DNA of 64,000 nucleotides from Molossus alvarezi (Eukaryota; Chordata; Mammalia; Chiroptera; Molossidae). The notes under the pieces were generated by a model. The model ran no database searches. It saw only the letters and a list, made by a program, of their open reading frames with translations, and had not been told where the DNA came from. The DNA lies in the NCBI GenBank assembly GCA_037176705.1, contig CM073886.1, positions 434,001-498,000 of the forward strand, read 5' to 3'. Shown one piece after another: positions 35,160 through 47,072 of this stretch. The position numbers and the translations under genes are program-made. The first letter of the stretch is position 1, and every line of letters starts with the position of its first letter.

Positions 35160-38100
35160 CTCAGACCCATGGTCTCTCTTCTCTGTGCTCCTCTCTCGTA
35201 CCCATAGTCTCCCCAACTCTGTGCTCCTCTCTCAGACCCATGGTCTCCGCTGCTCTGTGCTCCTCTCTCAGACCCATGCTCTCCTTTTCTCTGCGCTCCT
35301 CTGTAAGACCCATACACTCCTCTACTCTGGGCTCCTCTCTCAGACACATGGTCTCCTCTTCTCTTTGTTCCTCTCTCAGTCCCATGGTATCCCCTTTTCT
35401 GTGCTCCTATCTCAGTCCCATGGTATCCTCTTCTCTGTGCTCCTCTCTCAGACCCATGGTTTCCCATGCTCTGTGCTCCTATCTCAGACACATGGTCTCC
35501 CCTGCTCTGTGCCCCTCTCTCAGACACATGTTCTCCTCTCCTCGGGGCTCCTCTGTAAGACCCATATACTCCTCTTCTCTGGGCTCTTCTCTCACACCCA
35601 TTGTTTCCTCTTCTTCTGGCTTCTCTCTCAGACCCATGATCTCCCCTGCTCTGTGCTCTTCTCTCAGACCCATGGTCTCCTCTGCTCTGTGCTCCTCTCC
35701 CAGACCCAATTTCTCCCCTGCTCTGTGCTCCTCTCTCAGACCCATGGTATCTTCTTCTCTGGGCCCCTCTCTCATACCCATGGTCTCCTCTTCTCTGGGA
35801 TCCTCTCTCTGACCCATGGTCTCTCCTGCTCTGTGCTCCTCTCTCAGACCCATGGTCTCCCCTTCTCTGTGTTCCTCTCTCAGTCCCATGGTCTCCCCTT
35901 CTCTGTGTTCCTCTCTCAGTCCCATGGTCTCCCCTTCTCTGTGCTCCTCTCTCAGACCCATGGTCTGCCCTGCTCTGTGCTACTCTCCAGGTCCCATGGC
36001 GTCATCTTCTCTGTGCTCCTCTCTCTGACCCATGGTCTCCTCTTCTCTGTGCTCTTCTCTCAGACCCATGGTCTCCTCTGCTCTGTGCTCCTCTCCCAGA
36101 CTCAATTTCTCCCCTGCTCTGTGCTCCTCTCAAGACCCATGGTCTCTCTTCTCTGTTCTCCTCTCTCAGACCCATGGTCTCCCCTTCACTGTGCACCTCT
36201 CTCAGACTTATGGTCTCCCCTGCTTTGTGCTCCTCTCTCTGACCCATGGTCTCCCCTTCTCTGTGCACCTCTCTCAGACCCATGGTCTCTCTTCTCTGTG
36301 CTCCTCTCTCAGACTTATGGTCTCCCCTGCTCTGTGCTCCTCTCCCAGACCCATGGTTTCCCCAGCTCGGTGCTCCTCTCTCAGACCCATGGTCTCTCTT
36401 CTCTGTGCTCCTCTCTCAGACCCATGGTCTCCTCTTCTCTGTGCTCCTCTCTCAGACTTATGGTCTCCCCTGCTCTGTGCTCCTCTCTCAGACCCATGGT
36501 CTCCCCTTCACTGTGCACCTCTCAGACCCATGGTCTCTTTTCTCTGTGCTCCTCTCTCGTACCCATGATCTCCCCAACCCTGTGCTCCTCTCTCAGACCT
36601 ATGGTCTCCTCTTCTCTGTGCACCTATCTCAGACCCATGGTCTCTCTTCTCTGTGCTCCTCTCTCAGACCCATGGTCTCCCCTGCTCTGTGCTCCTCTCT
36701 GAGAACCATGGTCTCCCCTGCTCTTGCTCCTCTCTTAGATCCATAGACACCTCTTCTGTGTTCCCCTCTCAGACCCATGGTATTCCCAGCTCTGTGCTCC
36801 TCTCTCAGACCCATGGTATCCCCTCTTCTGTGCTCCTCTCAGACCCATGGTCTCCACTGCTCTTTGCTCTTCTATCGGACCCATGGTTTCCCCTGCTCGG
36901 TGCTCCTCCCCCAGACCCATTGTCATTCTTCTCCTTGCTCCTCTCTCAGACCCATGGTCTCCTCTTCTCTGTGCTCCTCTCTCAGACTTATGGTCTCCCC
37001 TGCTCTGTGCTCCTCTCTCAGACCCATGGTCTCCCCTGCTCTGTGCTCCTCTCTCAGACCCATGGTCTCCCCTGCTCGGTGCTCCTCTCTCAGACCCATG
37101 GTCTCTCTTCTCTGTGCTCCTCTCTCAGACCCATGGTCTCCCCTCTTCTGTGTTCCTCTCAGACCCATGGTCTCCCATGCTCTTTACACCTGTCTCAGTC
37201 CCTTGGTCTCCTCTTCTCTGTGCACCTCTCTCAGCCCATGGTCTCCTCTACTCTGTGCTCCTCTCTGAGACACATAGACTCGCCTTCTCTGTGCCCCTCT
37301 CAGACCCATTGTCTCCCCAGCTCTGTTCTCCTCTCTCAGACCCATGGTCTTTCCTTCACTGTGCACCTCTCTCAGACCCATGGTCTCTCTTCTCTGTGCT
37401 CTGCTCTCGTACGATGGTCTCCCCAACTCTGTGCTCCTCTCTGAGACCCATAGACTCCTCTTCTCTGTGCCCCTCTCCGACCCATGGTCTCCCCAGCTCT
37501 GTGCTCCTCTCTCAGACCCATGGTCTCCCCTCTTCTGTGCTCCTCTCAGACCCGTGGTCTCCCCTGCTCTTTGCACCTCTCCAGACGCTTGGTCACCTCT
37601 TCTCTGGGCTCCTCTCTCAGCACATGGTCTCCCCTGCTCTGTGCTCCTTTCTCAGACCCATGGTCTCCCCTCTTCTGTGCTCCTCTCTCAGACCCATGGT
37701 GCCCTCTTCTTTGTGATCCACTCTGAGACCCATGGTCTCCACTCCTGTGAGCTCCACTCTCAGAAGCATGGTCTCCCCTGCTCTGTGCTCCTCTCTCAGA
37801 CCCATGGTCTCCCCTGCTCTTTGCTCTTCTCTCAGACCCATGGTCTCCCCTGCTCGGTTCTTTTTTCTCAGAGCCATGGTCTCCTCTTCTCTGTTTTCCT
37901 TTCTCAGACCCATGTTCTCCCCTTGTCTGTGCTCCTCTCTCAGACCCATGGTCTCCCCTGCTCTTTGCTCTTCTCTCAGACCCATATTCTCCCCTGCTCG
38001 GTTCTTTTTTCTCAGAGCCATGGTCTCCTCTTCTCTGTGCCTCTCTCTCAGACCCATGGTCTCCCCTACTCTGTCCACCTCTCTCAGACCCATTGTCTCC

Positions 38101-41100
38101 CCTGCTCTTTGCTCCTCTCTCAGACCCATGGTCCCCCTGCTCTGTGCTCCTCTGTCTGAACTTGGTCTCCCCTGCTCTGTGCTCCTTCCTCAGACACATG
38201 GTGTCCTTTTCTCTGTGCCTCTCTCTCAGACCCATGGTTTCCACTACTCTGTCCACCTCTCTCAGACCCATTGTCTCCCCTGCTCTTTGCTCCTTTCTGA
38301 GACCCATGATCACCTCTTCTCTGTGCTCCATTAAGACCCATGGTCTCCACTGCTCTGTGCTCCTCTCTGAGACCCATGGTCTCCCCTGCTCTGTGCTCCT
38401 CTCTGAGACCCATGGTCTCCCCTGCTCTGTGCTCCTATCTCAGACCCACAGACTCCTCTTCTCTGTGCCCCCTCAAACCCAGAATTTCCCCTGCTCTGTG
38501 CTCCTCTCTGAGACCCATGGTCTCCGCTGCTCTGTGCTCCTCTCTCAGACTCATGGTTTCCTCTTCTCTCTGCTCCTCTCTCAGAGCCATGGTCTCCCTT
38601 GCTCTGTGCTCCTCTCTCAGACCCATGCTCTCCTTTTCTCTGGGCTCCTCTGTAAGACCCATACACTCCTCTACTCTGGGCTCCTCTCTCAGACACATGG
38701 TCTCCTCTTCTCTTTGTTCCTATCTCAGTCCCATGGTATCCCCTTTTCTGTGCTCCTATCTCAGTCCCATGATATCCTCTTCTCTGTGCTCCTCTCTCAG
38801 ACCCATGGTTTCCCATGCTCTGTGCTCCTATCTCAGACACATGGTCTCCCCTGCTCTGTGCCCCTCTCTCAGACACATGTTCTCCTCACCTCGGGGCTCC
38901 TCTGTAAGATCCACATACTCCTCTTCTCTGGGCTCTTCTCTCACACCCATTGTTTCCTCTTCTTCTGGTTTCTCTCTCAGACCCATGGTCTCCCCTGCTC
39001 TGTGCTCTTCTCTCAGACCCATGGTCTCCTCTGCTCTGTGCTCCTCTCCCAGACACAATTTCTCCCCTGCTCTGTGCTCCTCTCTCAGACCCATGGTATC
39101 TTCTTCTCTGGGCCCCTCTCTCATACCCATGGTCTCCTCTTCTCTGGGATCCTCTCTCTGACCCATGGTCTCTCCTGCTCTGTGCTCCTCTCTCAGACCC
39201 ATGGTCTCCCCTTCTCTGTGTTCCTCTCTCAGTCCCATGGTCTCCCCTTCTCTGTGTTCCTCTCTCAGTCCCATGGTCTCCCCTTCTCTGTGCTCCACTC
39301 TCAGACCCATGGTCTGCCCTGCTCTGTGCTACTCTCCAGGTCCCATGGCGTCATCTTCTCTGTGCTCCTCTCTCTGACCCATGGTCTCCTCTTCTCTGTG
39401 CTCTTCTCTCAGACCCATGGTCTCCTCTGCTCTGTGCTCCTCTCCCAGACCCAATTTCTCCCCTGCTCTTTGCTCCTCTCTAAGTCCCATGGTATCTTCT
39501 TCTCTGGGCCCCTCTCTCATACCCATGGTCTCCCCTGCTCTGTGCTCGTCTTTCAGACTCATGGTCTCCCCTGCTCTTTGCTCCTCTCTCAGACCCATGG
39601 TCTCCCCTGCTCTTTGCTCCTCTCTCAGACCCATGGTCTCCCCTACTCTGTGCTCCTCTCTCAGACACATGATCTCCTCTTCTCTGTGCTCCTTTCAGAC
39701 CCATGGTCTCCCCTGCTCTGTGCTCCTCTCTCAGACCCATGGTCTCTCTTCTCTGTGCTCCTCTCTCAGACCAATGGTCTCCCCTACTCTGTGCTCCTCT
39801 CTCAGCCCCATGGTCTCCTTTGCTCTGGGTTCCTCTGTCAGACCCATAGACTCCTCTACTCTGGGCTCCTCTCTCAGACACATGGTCTCCTCTTCTCTTT
39901 GTTCCTCTCTCAGACCCATGGGCTACTGTTCTCTGTGCTCCTCTCTCAGAACCATGGTCTCCCTTCTCTGAGCTCCTCTCTCAGATCTATAGTCTCCCCT
40001 GGTTTTTGCACCTCTTTCAGACCCCTGGTCTCCCCTGCTCTGTCCTCCTCTCTCACACGCAAGATCTCCTCTTCTCAATGCTCCTCTCAGAAACATAGTT
40101 TCCCCTGCTTTTTGCACCTCACTCAGACCCATGGTCTTCTTCTCTCTGGGCTCCTCTCTCAGACCTATAGTCTCCCCTGCTCTGTGCTCCTCTCTCAAAC
40201 CCATGGTCTGCCCTGCTCTTTGCTCCTTTTTCAGACCCATGGTCTCCGCGGCAATGTGCTCCTCTCTCAGACCAATGGTCCCCTGTTCTCTGATCCACTC
40301 TGAGACCCATGGTCTCCACTGCTCTGAGCTCCACTCTCAGACCCATGGTCTCCCCTGCTCTGTGCTCCTCTCACAGACCCATAGACTCCTCTCCTCTGTG
40401 CCCCTCTCAGACCCATGGTCTCCCCTGCTCTGTGCTCCTCTCAGACCCATGATCTCCCCTGCTCTGTGCTCCTTTCTCAGAGCCATGGTCTCCTCTTCTC
40501 TGGGTTCCTCTCTCAGACCCATGGTATCCCCTTCCATGTGCTCCTCTCTCAGACCCATGGTCTCCTCTAGTCTATGCTCCTCTCTCAGTCCCATCGCCTC
40601 ATCTTCTCTGTGCTCCTCTCTCAGACCCATGGTCCCCTCTTCTCTGTGATCCACTCTGAGACTCATGGTCTCCACTGTTCTGAGCTCCACTCTCAGACCC
40701 ATGGTCTCCCCTGCTTTGTGCTCCTCTCTCAGACCCATGGTCTCCCCTGCTCTTTGCTCCTCTCTTAGACCCATGGTCTCCACTTCTCTGTGCTCCTTTC
40801 TCAGACCCATGGTCTCCCCTTCTCTGTGCTCCTCTCTCAGACCCATGGTCTCATTTTCTCTGTGTTCCTCTTTCAGACCCATAGACTCCACCTCTCTGTG
40901 CCCCTCTCCGAACCATGGTCTCCCCATCTATGTGTTCCGCCCTCAGACACATGGGCTCTTCTTCTCTGTGCCTCTCTCTCAGACCCATGGTCTCCCCTAC
41001 TCTGTCCACCTCTCTCAGATCCATTGTCTCCCCTGCTCTTTGCTCCTCTCTCAGACCCATTGTCTCCCTGCTCTGTCCTCCTCTGTCAGAACTTGGTCTC

Positions 41101-41710
41101 CCCTGCTCTGTGCTACTCCCTCAGACACACGGTCTCCTCTTCTCTGTGCCTCTCTCTCAGACCCATGGTCTCCCCTGCTCTGTCCACCTCTCTCAGACCC
41201 ATTTTCTCCCCTGCTCTTTGCTTCCTCTCTCTGACCCATGATCAGCTCTTCTCTGTGCTCCATTACGACCCATGGCCTCCACTCCTCTGTGCTCCTCTCT
41301 CAGACCCATGGTCTCCCCTACTCTGTGCTCCTCTCTGAGACCCATAAAATACTCTTCTCTGTGCCCCTCTCAGAACCATGGTGTCCCAGCTCTGTGCTCC
41401 TCTCTCAGACCAATGGTCTCCCTTGCTCTGTGCCCCTCTCTCAGACACATGGTCTCCCCAGTTCTGTGCTCCTCTCTCAGACACATGGTCTCCTCTTCTC
41501 TGTGCTCCTCTCTCAGCCTTATGGTCTCCCCTGCTCTGTGCTCCTCTCTCAGACCCATGGTCTCTCTTCTCTGTGCTCCTCTCTCAGACCCAGGGTCTCC
41601 CCGGCTCTTTGCTCCTCTCTCAGACCCATGGTCTCCCCTGCTCTTTGCTCTTCTCTGAGACCCATGGTCTCCCCTGCTCGGTGTTCCTCTCTCAGACCCA
41701 TGGTCTCTCT
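35160..41710 (+). repeat. 6.5-kb block repeated at an 11,913-bp offset, copy 1
   Basis: Landmarks match 47,073-53,623 at a constant offset of 11,913 bp: CGGGG markers at 35,543/47,456 and 38,892/50,805, and CGTACG at 37,408/49,321. The constant offset means no net length change in either copy. About 5.4 kb of other repeats, including the 3,461-bp duplicate, lies between the copies. Confidence 0.88.
36372..37963 (+). repeat. 2,852-bp-offset block, copy 2
   Basis: Partner of 33,520-35,112. It ends by entering an extra GGTTCTTTTTTCTCAG set near 37,990 that is absent after copy 1. CGTACG lies at 37,408, preceded by CTCTG where other copies have CTCCG. About 1.26 kb separates the two copies; that spacer is also found at 47.1-48.3 kb. 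Confidence 0.82.
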
Positions 41711-42575
41711 TCTCTGTGCTCCTCTCTCAGACCCATGGTCTCCCCTGCTCTGTGCCCCTCTCTCAGACACATGGTCTCCCCAGTTCTGTGCTCCTCTCTC
41801 AGACACATGGTCTCCTCTTCTCTGTGCTCCTCTCTCAGCCTTATGGTCTCCCCTGCTCTGTGCTCCTCTCTCAGACCCATGGTCTCTCTTCTCTGTGCTC
41901 CTCTCTCAGACCCAGGGTCTCCCCGGCTCTTTGCTCCTCTCTCAGACCCATGGTCTCCCCTGCTCTTTGCTATTCTCTGAGACCCATGGTCTCCCCTGCT
42001 CGGTGTTCCTCTCTCAGACCCATGGTCTCTCTTCTCTGTGCTCCTCTCTCAGACCCTTGGAATCCCCTGCTCTGTGCTCCTCTCTCAGACCCGTGGTCTC
42101 CCTGATCTTTTCTATTCTCTCAGACCCATTTTCTCCCCTGCTCTGTGCTCCTCTCTCGGACCCATGGTCTTCCCAGCTCTGTGCTCCTCTCTCAGACACA
42201 TGGTCTCCCCTACTCTGTGCTCCTCTCTGAGACCCATAGAATACTCTTCTCTGTGTCCCTCTCAGAACCATGGTGTCCCAGCTCTGTGCTCCTCTCTCAG
42301 ACCCATGGTCTCACCTGCTCTGTGCCCCTCTCTCAGACCCATGGTCTCTCTTCTCTGTGCTCCTCTGTCAGACACATGGTCTCCCCAGTTCTGTCCTCCT
42401 CTCTCAGACACATGGTCTCCTCTTCTCTGTGCTCCTCTCTCAGCCTTATGGTCTCCCCTGCTCTGTGCTCCTCTCTCAGACCCATGGTCTCTCTTCTCTG
42501 TGCTCCTCTCTCAGCCTTATGGTCTCCCCTGCTCTGTGCTCCTCTCTCAGACCCATGGTCTCTCTTCTCTGTGCT
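39115..42575 (+). repeat. 3,461-bp higher-order repeat, copy 1
   Basis: Begins at a CTCATACCC unit with CTCTGGGATCC. The order recurs from 42,576 at an offset of 3,461 bp up to about 41,700/45,160. The right part holds a private 322-bp duplication, after which alignment needs a changed offset. Confidence 0.85.
41370..42013 (+). repeat. 322-bp tandem duplication
   Basis: The set starting with CACATGG units and CAGCCTTATGG, through the CCAGGGTCTCCCCGG unit, to CTCGGTGTTCC occurs twice, 322 bp apart, from about 41,430 and 41,752. It is absent from the corresponding place at about 44,890-45,160 in the next copy. Confidence 0.75.
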
Positions 42576-45500
42576 CCTCTCTCATACCCATGGTCTCCTC
42601 TTCTCTGGGATCCTCTCTCTGACCCATGGTCTCTCCTGCTCTGTGCTCCTCTCTCAGACCCATGGTCTCCCCTTCTCTGTGTTCCTCTCTCAGTCCCATG
42701 GTCTCCCCTTCTCTGCGTTCCTCTCTCAGTCCCATGGTCTCCCCTTCTCTGTGCTCCTCTCTCAGACCCATGGTCTGCCCTGCTCTGTGCTACTCTCCAG
42801 GTCCCATGGCGTCATCTTCTCTGTGCTCCTCTCTCTGACCCATGGTCTCCTCTTCTCTGTGCTCTTCTCTCAGACCCATGGTCTCCTCTGCTCTGTGCTC
42901 CTCTCCCAGACCCAATTTCTCCCCTGCTCTTTGCTCCTCTCTAAGTCCCATGGTATCTTCTTCTCTGGGCCCCTCTCTCATACCCATGGTCTCCCCTGCT
43001 CTGTGCTCCTCTTTCAGACCCATGGTCTCCCCTGCTCTTTGCTCCTCTCTCAGACCCATGGTCTCCCCTGCTCTTTGCTCCTCTCTCAGAGCCATGGTCT
43101 CCCCTACTCTTTGCTCCTCTCTCAGACACATGATCTCCTCTTCTCTGTGCTTTTTTCAGACCCATGGTCTCCCCTGCTCTGTGCTCCTCTCTCAGACCCA
43201 TGGTCTCTCTTCTCTGTGCTCCTCTCTCAGACCAATGGTCTCCCCTACTCTGTGCTCCTCTCTCAGCCCCATGGTCTCCTTTGCTCTGGGCTCCTCTGTC
43301 AGACCCATAGACTCCTCTACTCTGGGCTCCTCTCTCAGACACATGGTCTCCTCTTCTCTTTGTTCCTCTCTCAGACCCATGGGCTACTGTTCTCTGTGCT
43401 CCTCTCTCAGAACCATGGTCTCCCTTCTCTGAGCTCCTCTCTCAGATCTATAGTCTCCCCTGGTTTTTGCACCTCTTTCAGACCCCTGGTCTCCCCTGCT
43501 CTGTCCTCCTCTCTCACACGCAAGATCTCCTCTTCTCAATGCTCCTCTCAGACCCATAGTTTCCCCTGCTTTTTGCACCTCACTCAGACCCATGGTCTTC
43601 TTCTCTCTGGGCTCCTCTCTCAGACCTATAGTCTCCCCTGCTCTGTGCTCCGCTCTCAAACCCATGGTCTGCCCTGCTCTTTGCTCCTTTTTCAGACCCA
43701 TGGTCTCCCCGGCAATGTGCTCCTCTCTCAGACCAATGGTCCCCTGTTCTCTGATCCACTCTGAGACCCATGGTCTCCACTGCTCTGAGCTCCACTCTCA
43801 GACCCATGGTCTCCCCTGCTCTGTGCTCCTCTCACAGACCCATAGACTCCTCTCATCTGTGCCCCTCTCAGACCCATGGTCTCCCCTGCTCTGTGCTCCT
43901 CTCAGACCCATGATCTCCCCTGCTCTGTGCTCCTTTCTCAGAGCCATGGTCTCCTCTTCTCTGGGTTCCTCTCTCAGACCCATGGTATCCCCTTCCATGT
44001 GCTCCTCTCTCAGACCCATGGTCTCCTCTAGTCTATGCTCCTCTCTCAGTCCCATCGCCTCATCTTCTCTGTGCTCCTCTCTCAGACCCATGGTCCCCTC
44101 TTCTCTGTGATCCACTCTGAGACCCATGGTCTCCACTGTTCTGAGCTCCACTCTCAGACCCATGGTCTCCCCTACTTTGTGCTCCTCTCTCAGACCCATG
44201 GTCTCCCCTGCTCTTTGCTCCTCTCTTAGACCCATGGTCTCCACTTCTCTGTGCTCCTTTCTCAGACCCATGGTCTCCCCTTCTCTGTGCTCCTCTCTCA
44301 GACCCATGGTCTCATTTTCTCTGTGCTCCTCTTTCAGACCCATAGACTCCACCTCTCTGTGCCCCTCTCCGAACCATGGTCTCCCCATCTATGTGTTCCG
44401 CCCTCAGACACATGGGCTCTTCTTCTCTGTGCCTCTCTCTCAGACCCATGGTCTCCCCTACTCTGTCCACCTCTCTCAGATCCATTGTCTCCCCTGCTCT
44501 TTGCTCCTCTCTCAGACCCATTGTCTCCCTGCTCTGTCCTCCTCTGTCAGAACTTGGTCTCCCCTGCTCTGTGCTACTCCCTCAGACACACGGTCTCCTC
44601 TTCTCTGTGCCTCTCTCTCAGAACCATGCTCTCCCCTGCTCTGTCCACCTCTCTCAGACCCATTTTCTCCCCTGCTCTTTGCTTCCTCTCTCTGACCCAT
44701 GATCAGCTCTTCTCTGTGCTCCATTACGACCCATGGCCTCCACTCCTCTGTGCTCCTCTTTCAGACCCATGGTCTCCCCTACTCTGTGCTCCTCTCTGAG
44801 ACCCATAAAATACTCTTCTCTGTGCCCCTCTCAGAAACATGGTGTCCCAGCTCTGTGCTCCTCTCTCAGACCCATGGTCTCCCCTGCTCTGTGCCCCTCT
44901 CTCAGACACATGGTCTCCCCAGTTCTGTGCTCCTCTCTCAGACACATGGTCTCCTCTTCTCTGTGCTCCTCTCTCAGCCTTATGGTCTCCCCTGCTCTGT
45001 GCTCATCTCTCAGACCCATGGTCTCTCTTCTCTGTGCTCCTCTCTCAGACCCAGGGTCTCCCCGGCTCTTTGCTCCTCTCTCAGACCCATGGTCTCCCCT
45101 GCTCTTTGCTCTTCTCTGAGACCCATGGTCTCCCCTGCTCGGTGTTCCTCTCTCAGACCCATGGTCTCTCTTCTCTGTGCTCCTCTCTCAGACCCATGGT
45201 CTCCCCTGCTCTGTGCTCCTCTCTCAGACCCTTGGAATCCCCTGCTCTGTGCTCCTCTCTCAGACCCGTGGTCTCCCTGATCTTTGCTATTCTCTCAGAC
45301 CCATGGTCTCCCCTGCTCTGTGCTCCTCTCTCAGACCCATGGTCTTCCCAGCTCTGTGCTCCTCTCTCAGACACATGGTCTCCCCTGCTCTGTGCTCCTC
45401 ACTCAGACCCATGGTCTCCCCTACTCTGTGCTCCTCTCTGAGACCCATAGAATACTCTTCTCTGTGTCCCTCTCAGAACCATGGTGTCCCAGCTCTGTGC

Positions 45501-46395
45501 TCCTCTCTCAGACCCATGGTCTCCCCTGCTCTGTGCCCCTCTCTCAGACACATGGTCTCCCCAGTTCTGTGCTCCTCTCTCAGACACATGGTCTCCTCTT
45601 CTCTGTGCTCCTCTCTCAGCCTTATGGTCTCCCCTGCTCTGTGCTCCTCTCTCAGACCCATGGTCTCTTTTCTCTGTGCTCCTCTCTCAGACCCAGGGTC
45701 TCCCCGGCTCTTTGCTCCTCTCTCAGACCCATGGTCTCCCCTGCTCTTTGCTCTTCTCTGAGACCCATGGTCTCCCCTGCTCGGTGTTCCTCTCTCAGAC
45801 CCATGGTCTCTCTTCTCTGTGCTCCTCTCTCAGACCCATGGTCTCCCCTGCTCTGTGCTCCTCTCTCAGACCCTTGGAATCCCCTGCTCTGTGCTCCTCT
45901 CTCAGACCCGTGGTCTCCCTGATCTTTGCTATTCTCTCAGACCCATGGTCTCCCCTGCTCTGTGCTCCTCTCTCAACCCATGGTCTTCCCAGCTCTGTGC
46001 TCCTCTCTCAGACACATGGTCTCCCCTGCTCTGTGCTCCTCACTCAGACCCATGGTCTCCCCTACTCAGTGCTCCTCTCTGAGACCCATAGAATACTCTT
46101 CTCTGTGTCCCTCTCAGAACCATGGTGTCCCAGCTCTGTGCTCCTCTCTCAGACCCATGGTCTCACCTGCTCTGTGCCCCTCTCTCAGACCCATGGTCTC
46201 TCTTCTCTGTGCTCCTCTGTCAGACACATGGTCTCCCCAGTTCTGTCCTCCTCTCTCAGACACATGGTCTCCTCTTCTCTGTGCTCCTCTCTCAGCCTTA
46301 TGGTCTCCCCTGCTCTGTGCTCCTCTCTCAGACCCATGGTCTCTCTTCTCTGTGCTCCTCTCTCAGCCTTATGGTCTCCCCTGCTCTGTGCTCCT
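42576..46395 (+). repeat. 3,461-bp higher-order repeat, copy 2 (enlarged to about 3.8 kb)
   Basis: Tandem partner of 39,115-42,575. It lacks the 322-bp duplication of copy 1 but carries its own 642-bp duplication, so by the right end the offset has become 3,852 bp. Confidence 0.82.
44796..46080 (+). repeat. 642-bp tandem duplication
   Basis: The set from the CATAAAATACTC/GAATACTC unit through CCTTATGG, CCAGGGTC, CTTGGAATCC and CCGTGGTCTCCCTGATC to the next GAATACTC unit occurs twice, 642 bp apart; matching ATG positions are 44,839/45,481 and 45,284/45,926. It has one visible small deletion (CTCAACCCATGG) near 45,974 in the second copy. Confidence 0.82.
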
Positions 46396-47072
46396 CTCTC
46401 AGAACCATGGTCTCTCTTCTCTGTGATCCTCTCTCAGACCCATGTTGTGCCCTGCTCTTTGCTCCTCTCTCAGACCCATGGTCTCTACTGCTCTTTTCTC
46501 CTCTCTCAGACCCATGGTCTCCCCTGCTCGGTGCTCCTCTCTCAGACCCATGGTCTCCCCTACTCTGTGCTCCTCTCTGAGACCCATAGAATACTCTTCT
46601 CTGTGTCCCTCTCAGAACCATGGTGTCCCAGCTCTGTGCTCCTCTCTCAGACCCATGGTCTCCCCTGCTCTTTGCCCCTCTCTCAGACCCATGGTTTCTC
46701 TTCTCTGTGCTCCTCTCTCAGACCCATGGTCTCCCCTGCTCTGTGCTCCTCTCTCAGACCCATGGTTTCTCTTCTCTGTGCTCCTCTCTCAGACCCATGG
46801 TCTATCTTCTCTGTGCTCCTATCTCAGCCTTATGGTCTCCCCTGCTCTGTGCTCCTCTCTCAGACCCATGGTCTCTCTTCTCTGTGCTCCTCTCTCAGAC
46901 CCATGGTCTCCCCGGCTTTATGCTCCTCTCTCAGACCCATGGTCTCCCCTGCTCTTTGCTCTTCTCTCAGACCCATGGTCTCCCCTGCTCTGTGCCCCTC
47001 TCTCAGACCCATGGTCTCTCTTCTCTGTGCTCCTCTCTCAGACACATGGTCTCCCCAGTTCTGTGCTCCTCT
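46396..47072 (+). repeat. Monomer stretch between large blocks
   Basis: Continuous 34-36-bp units. The first part (about 46,400-46,640) resembles the unit order at about 2,870-3,150 and 9,140-9,420, with extra changes such as CATGTTGTGCC. The remainder has several 35-bp GGTTTCTCTTCTC units. No gene seen. Confidence 0.7.
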
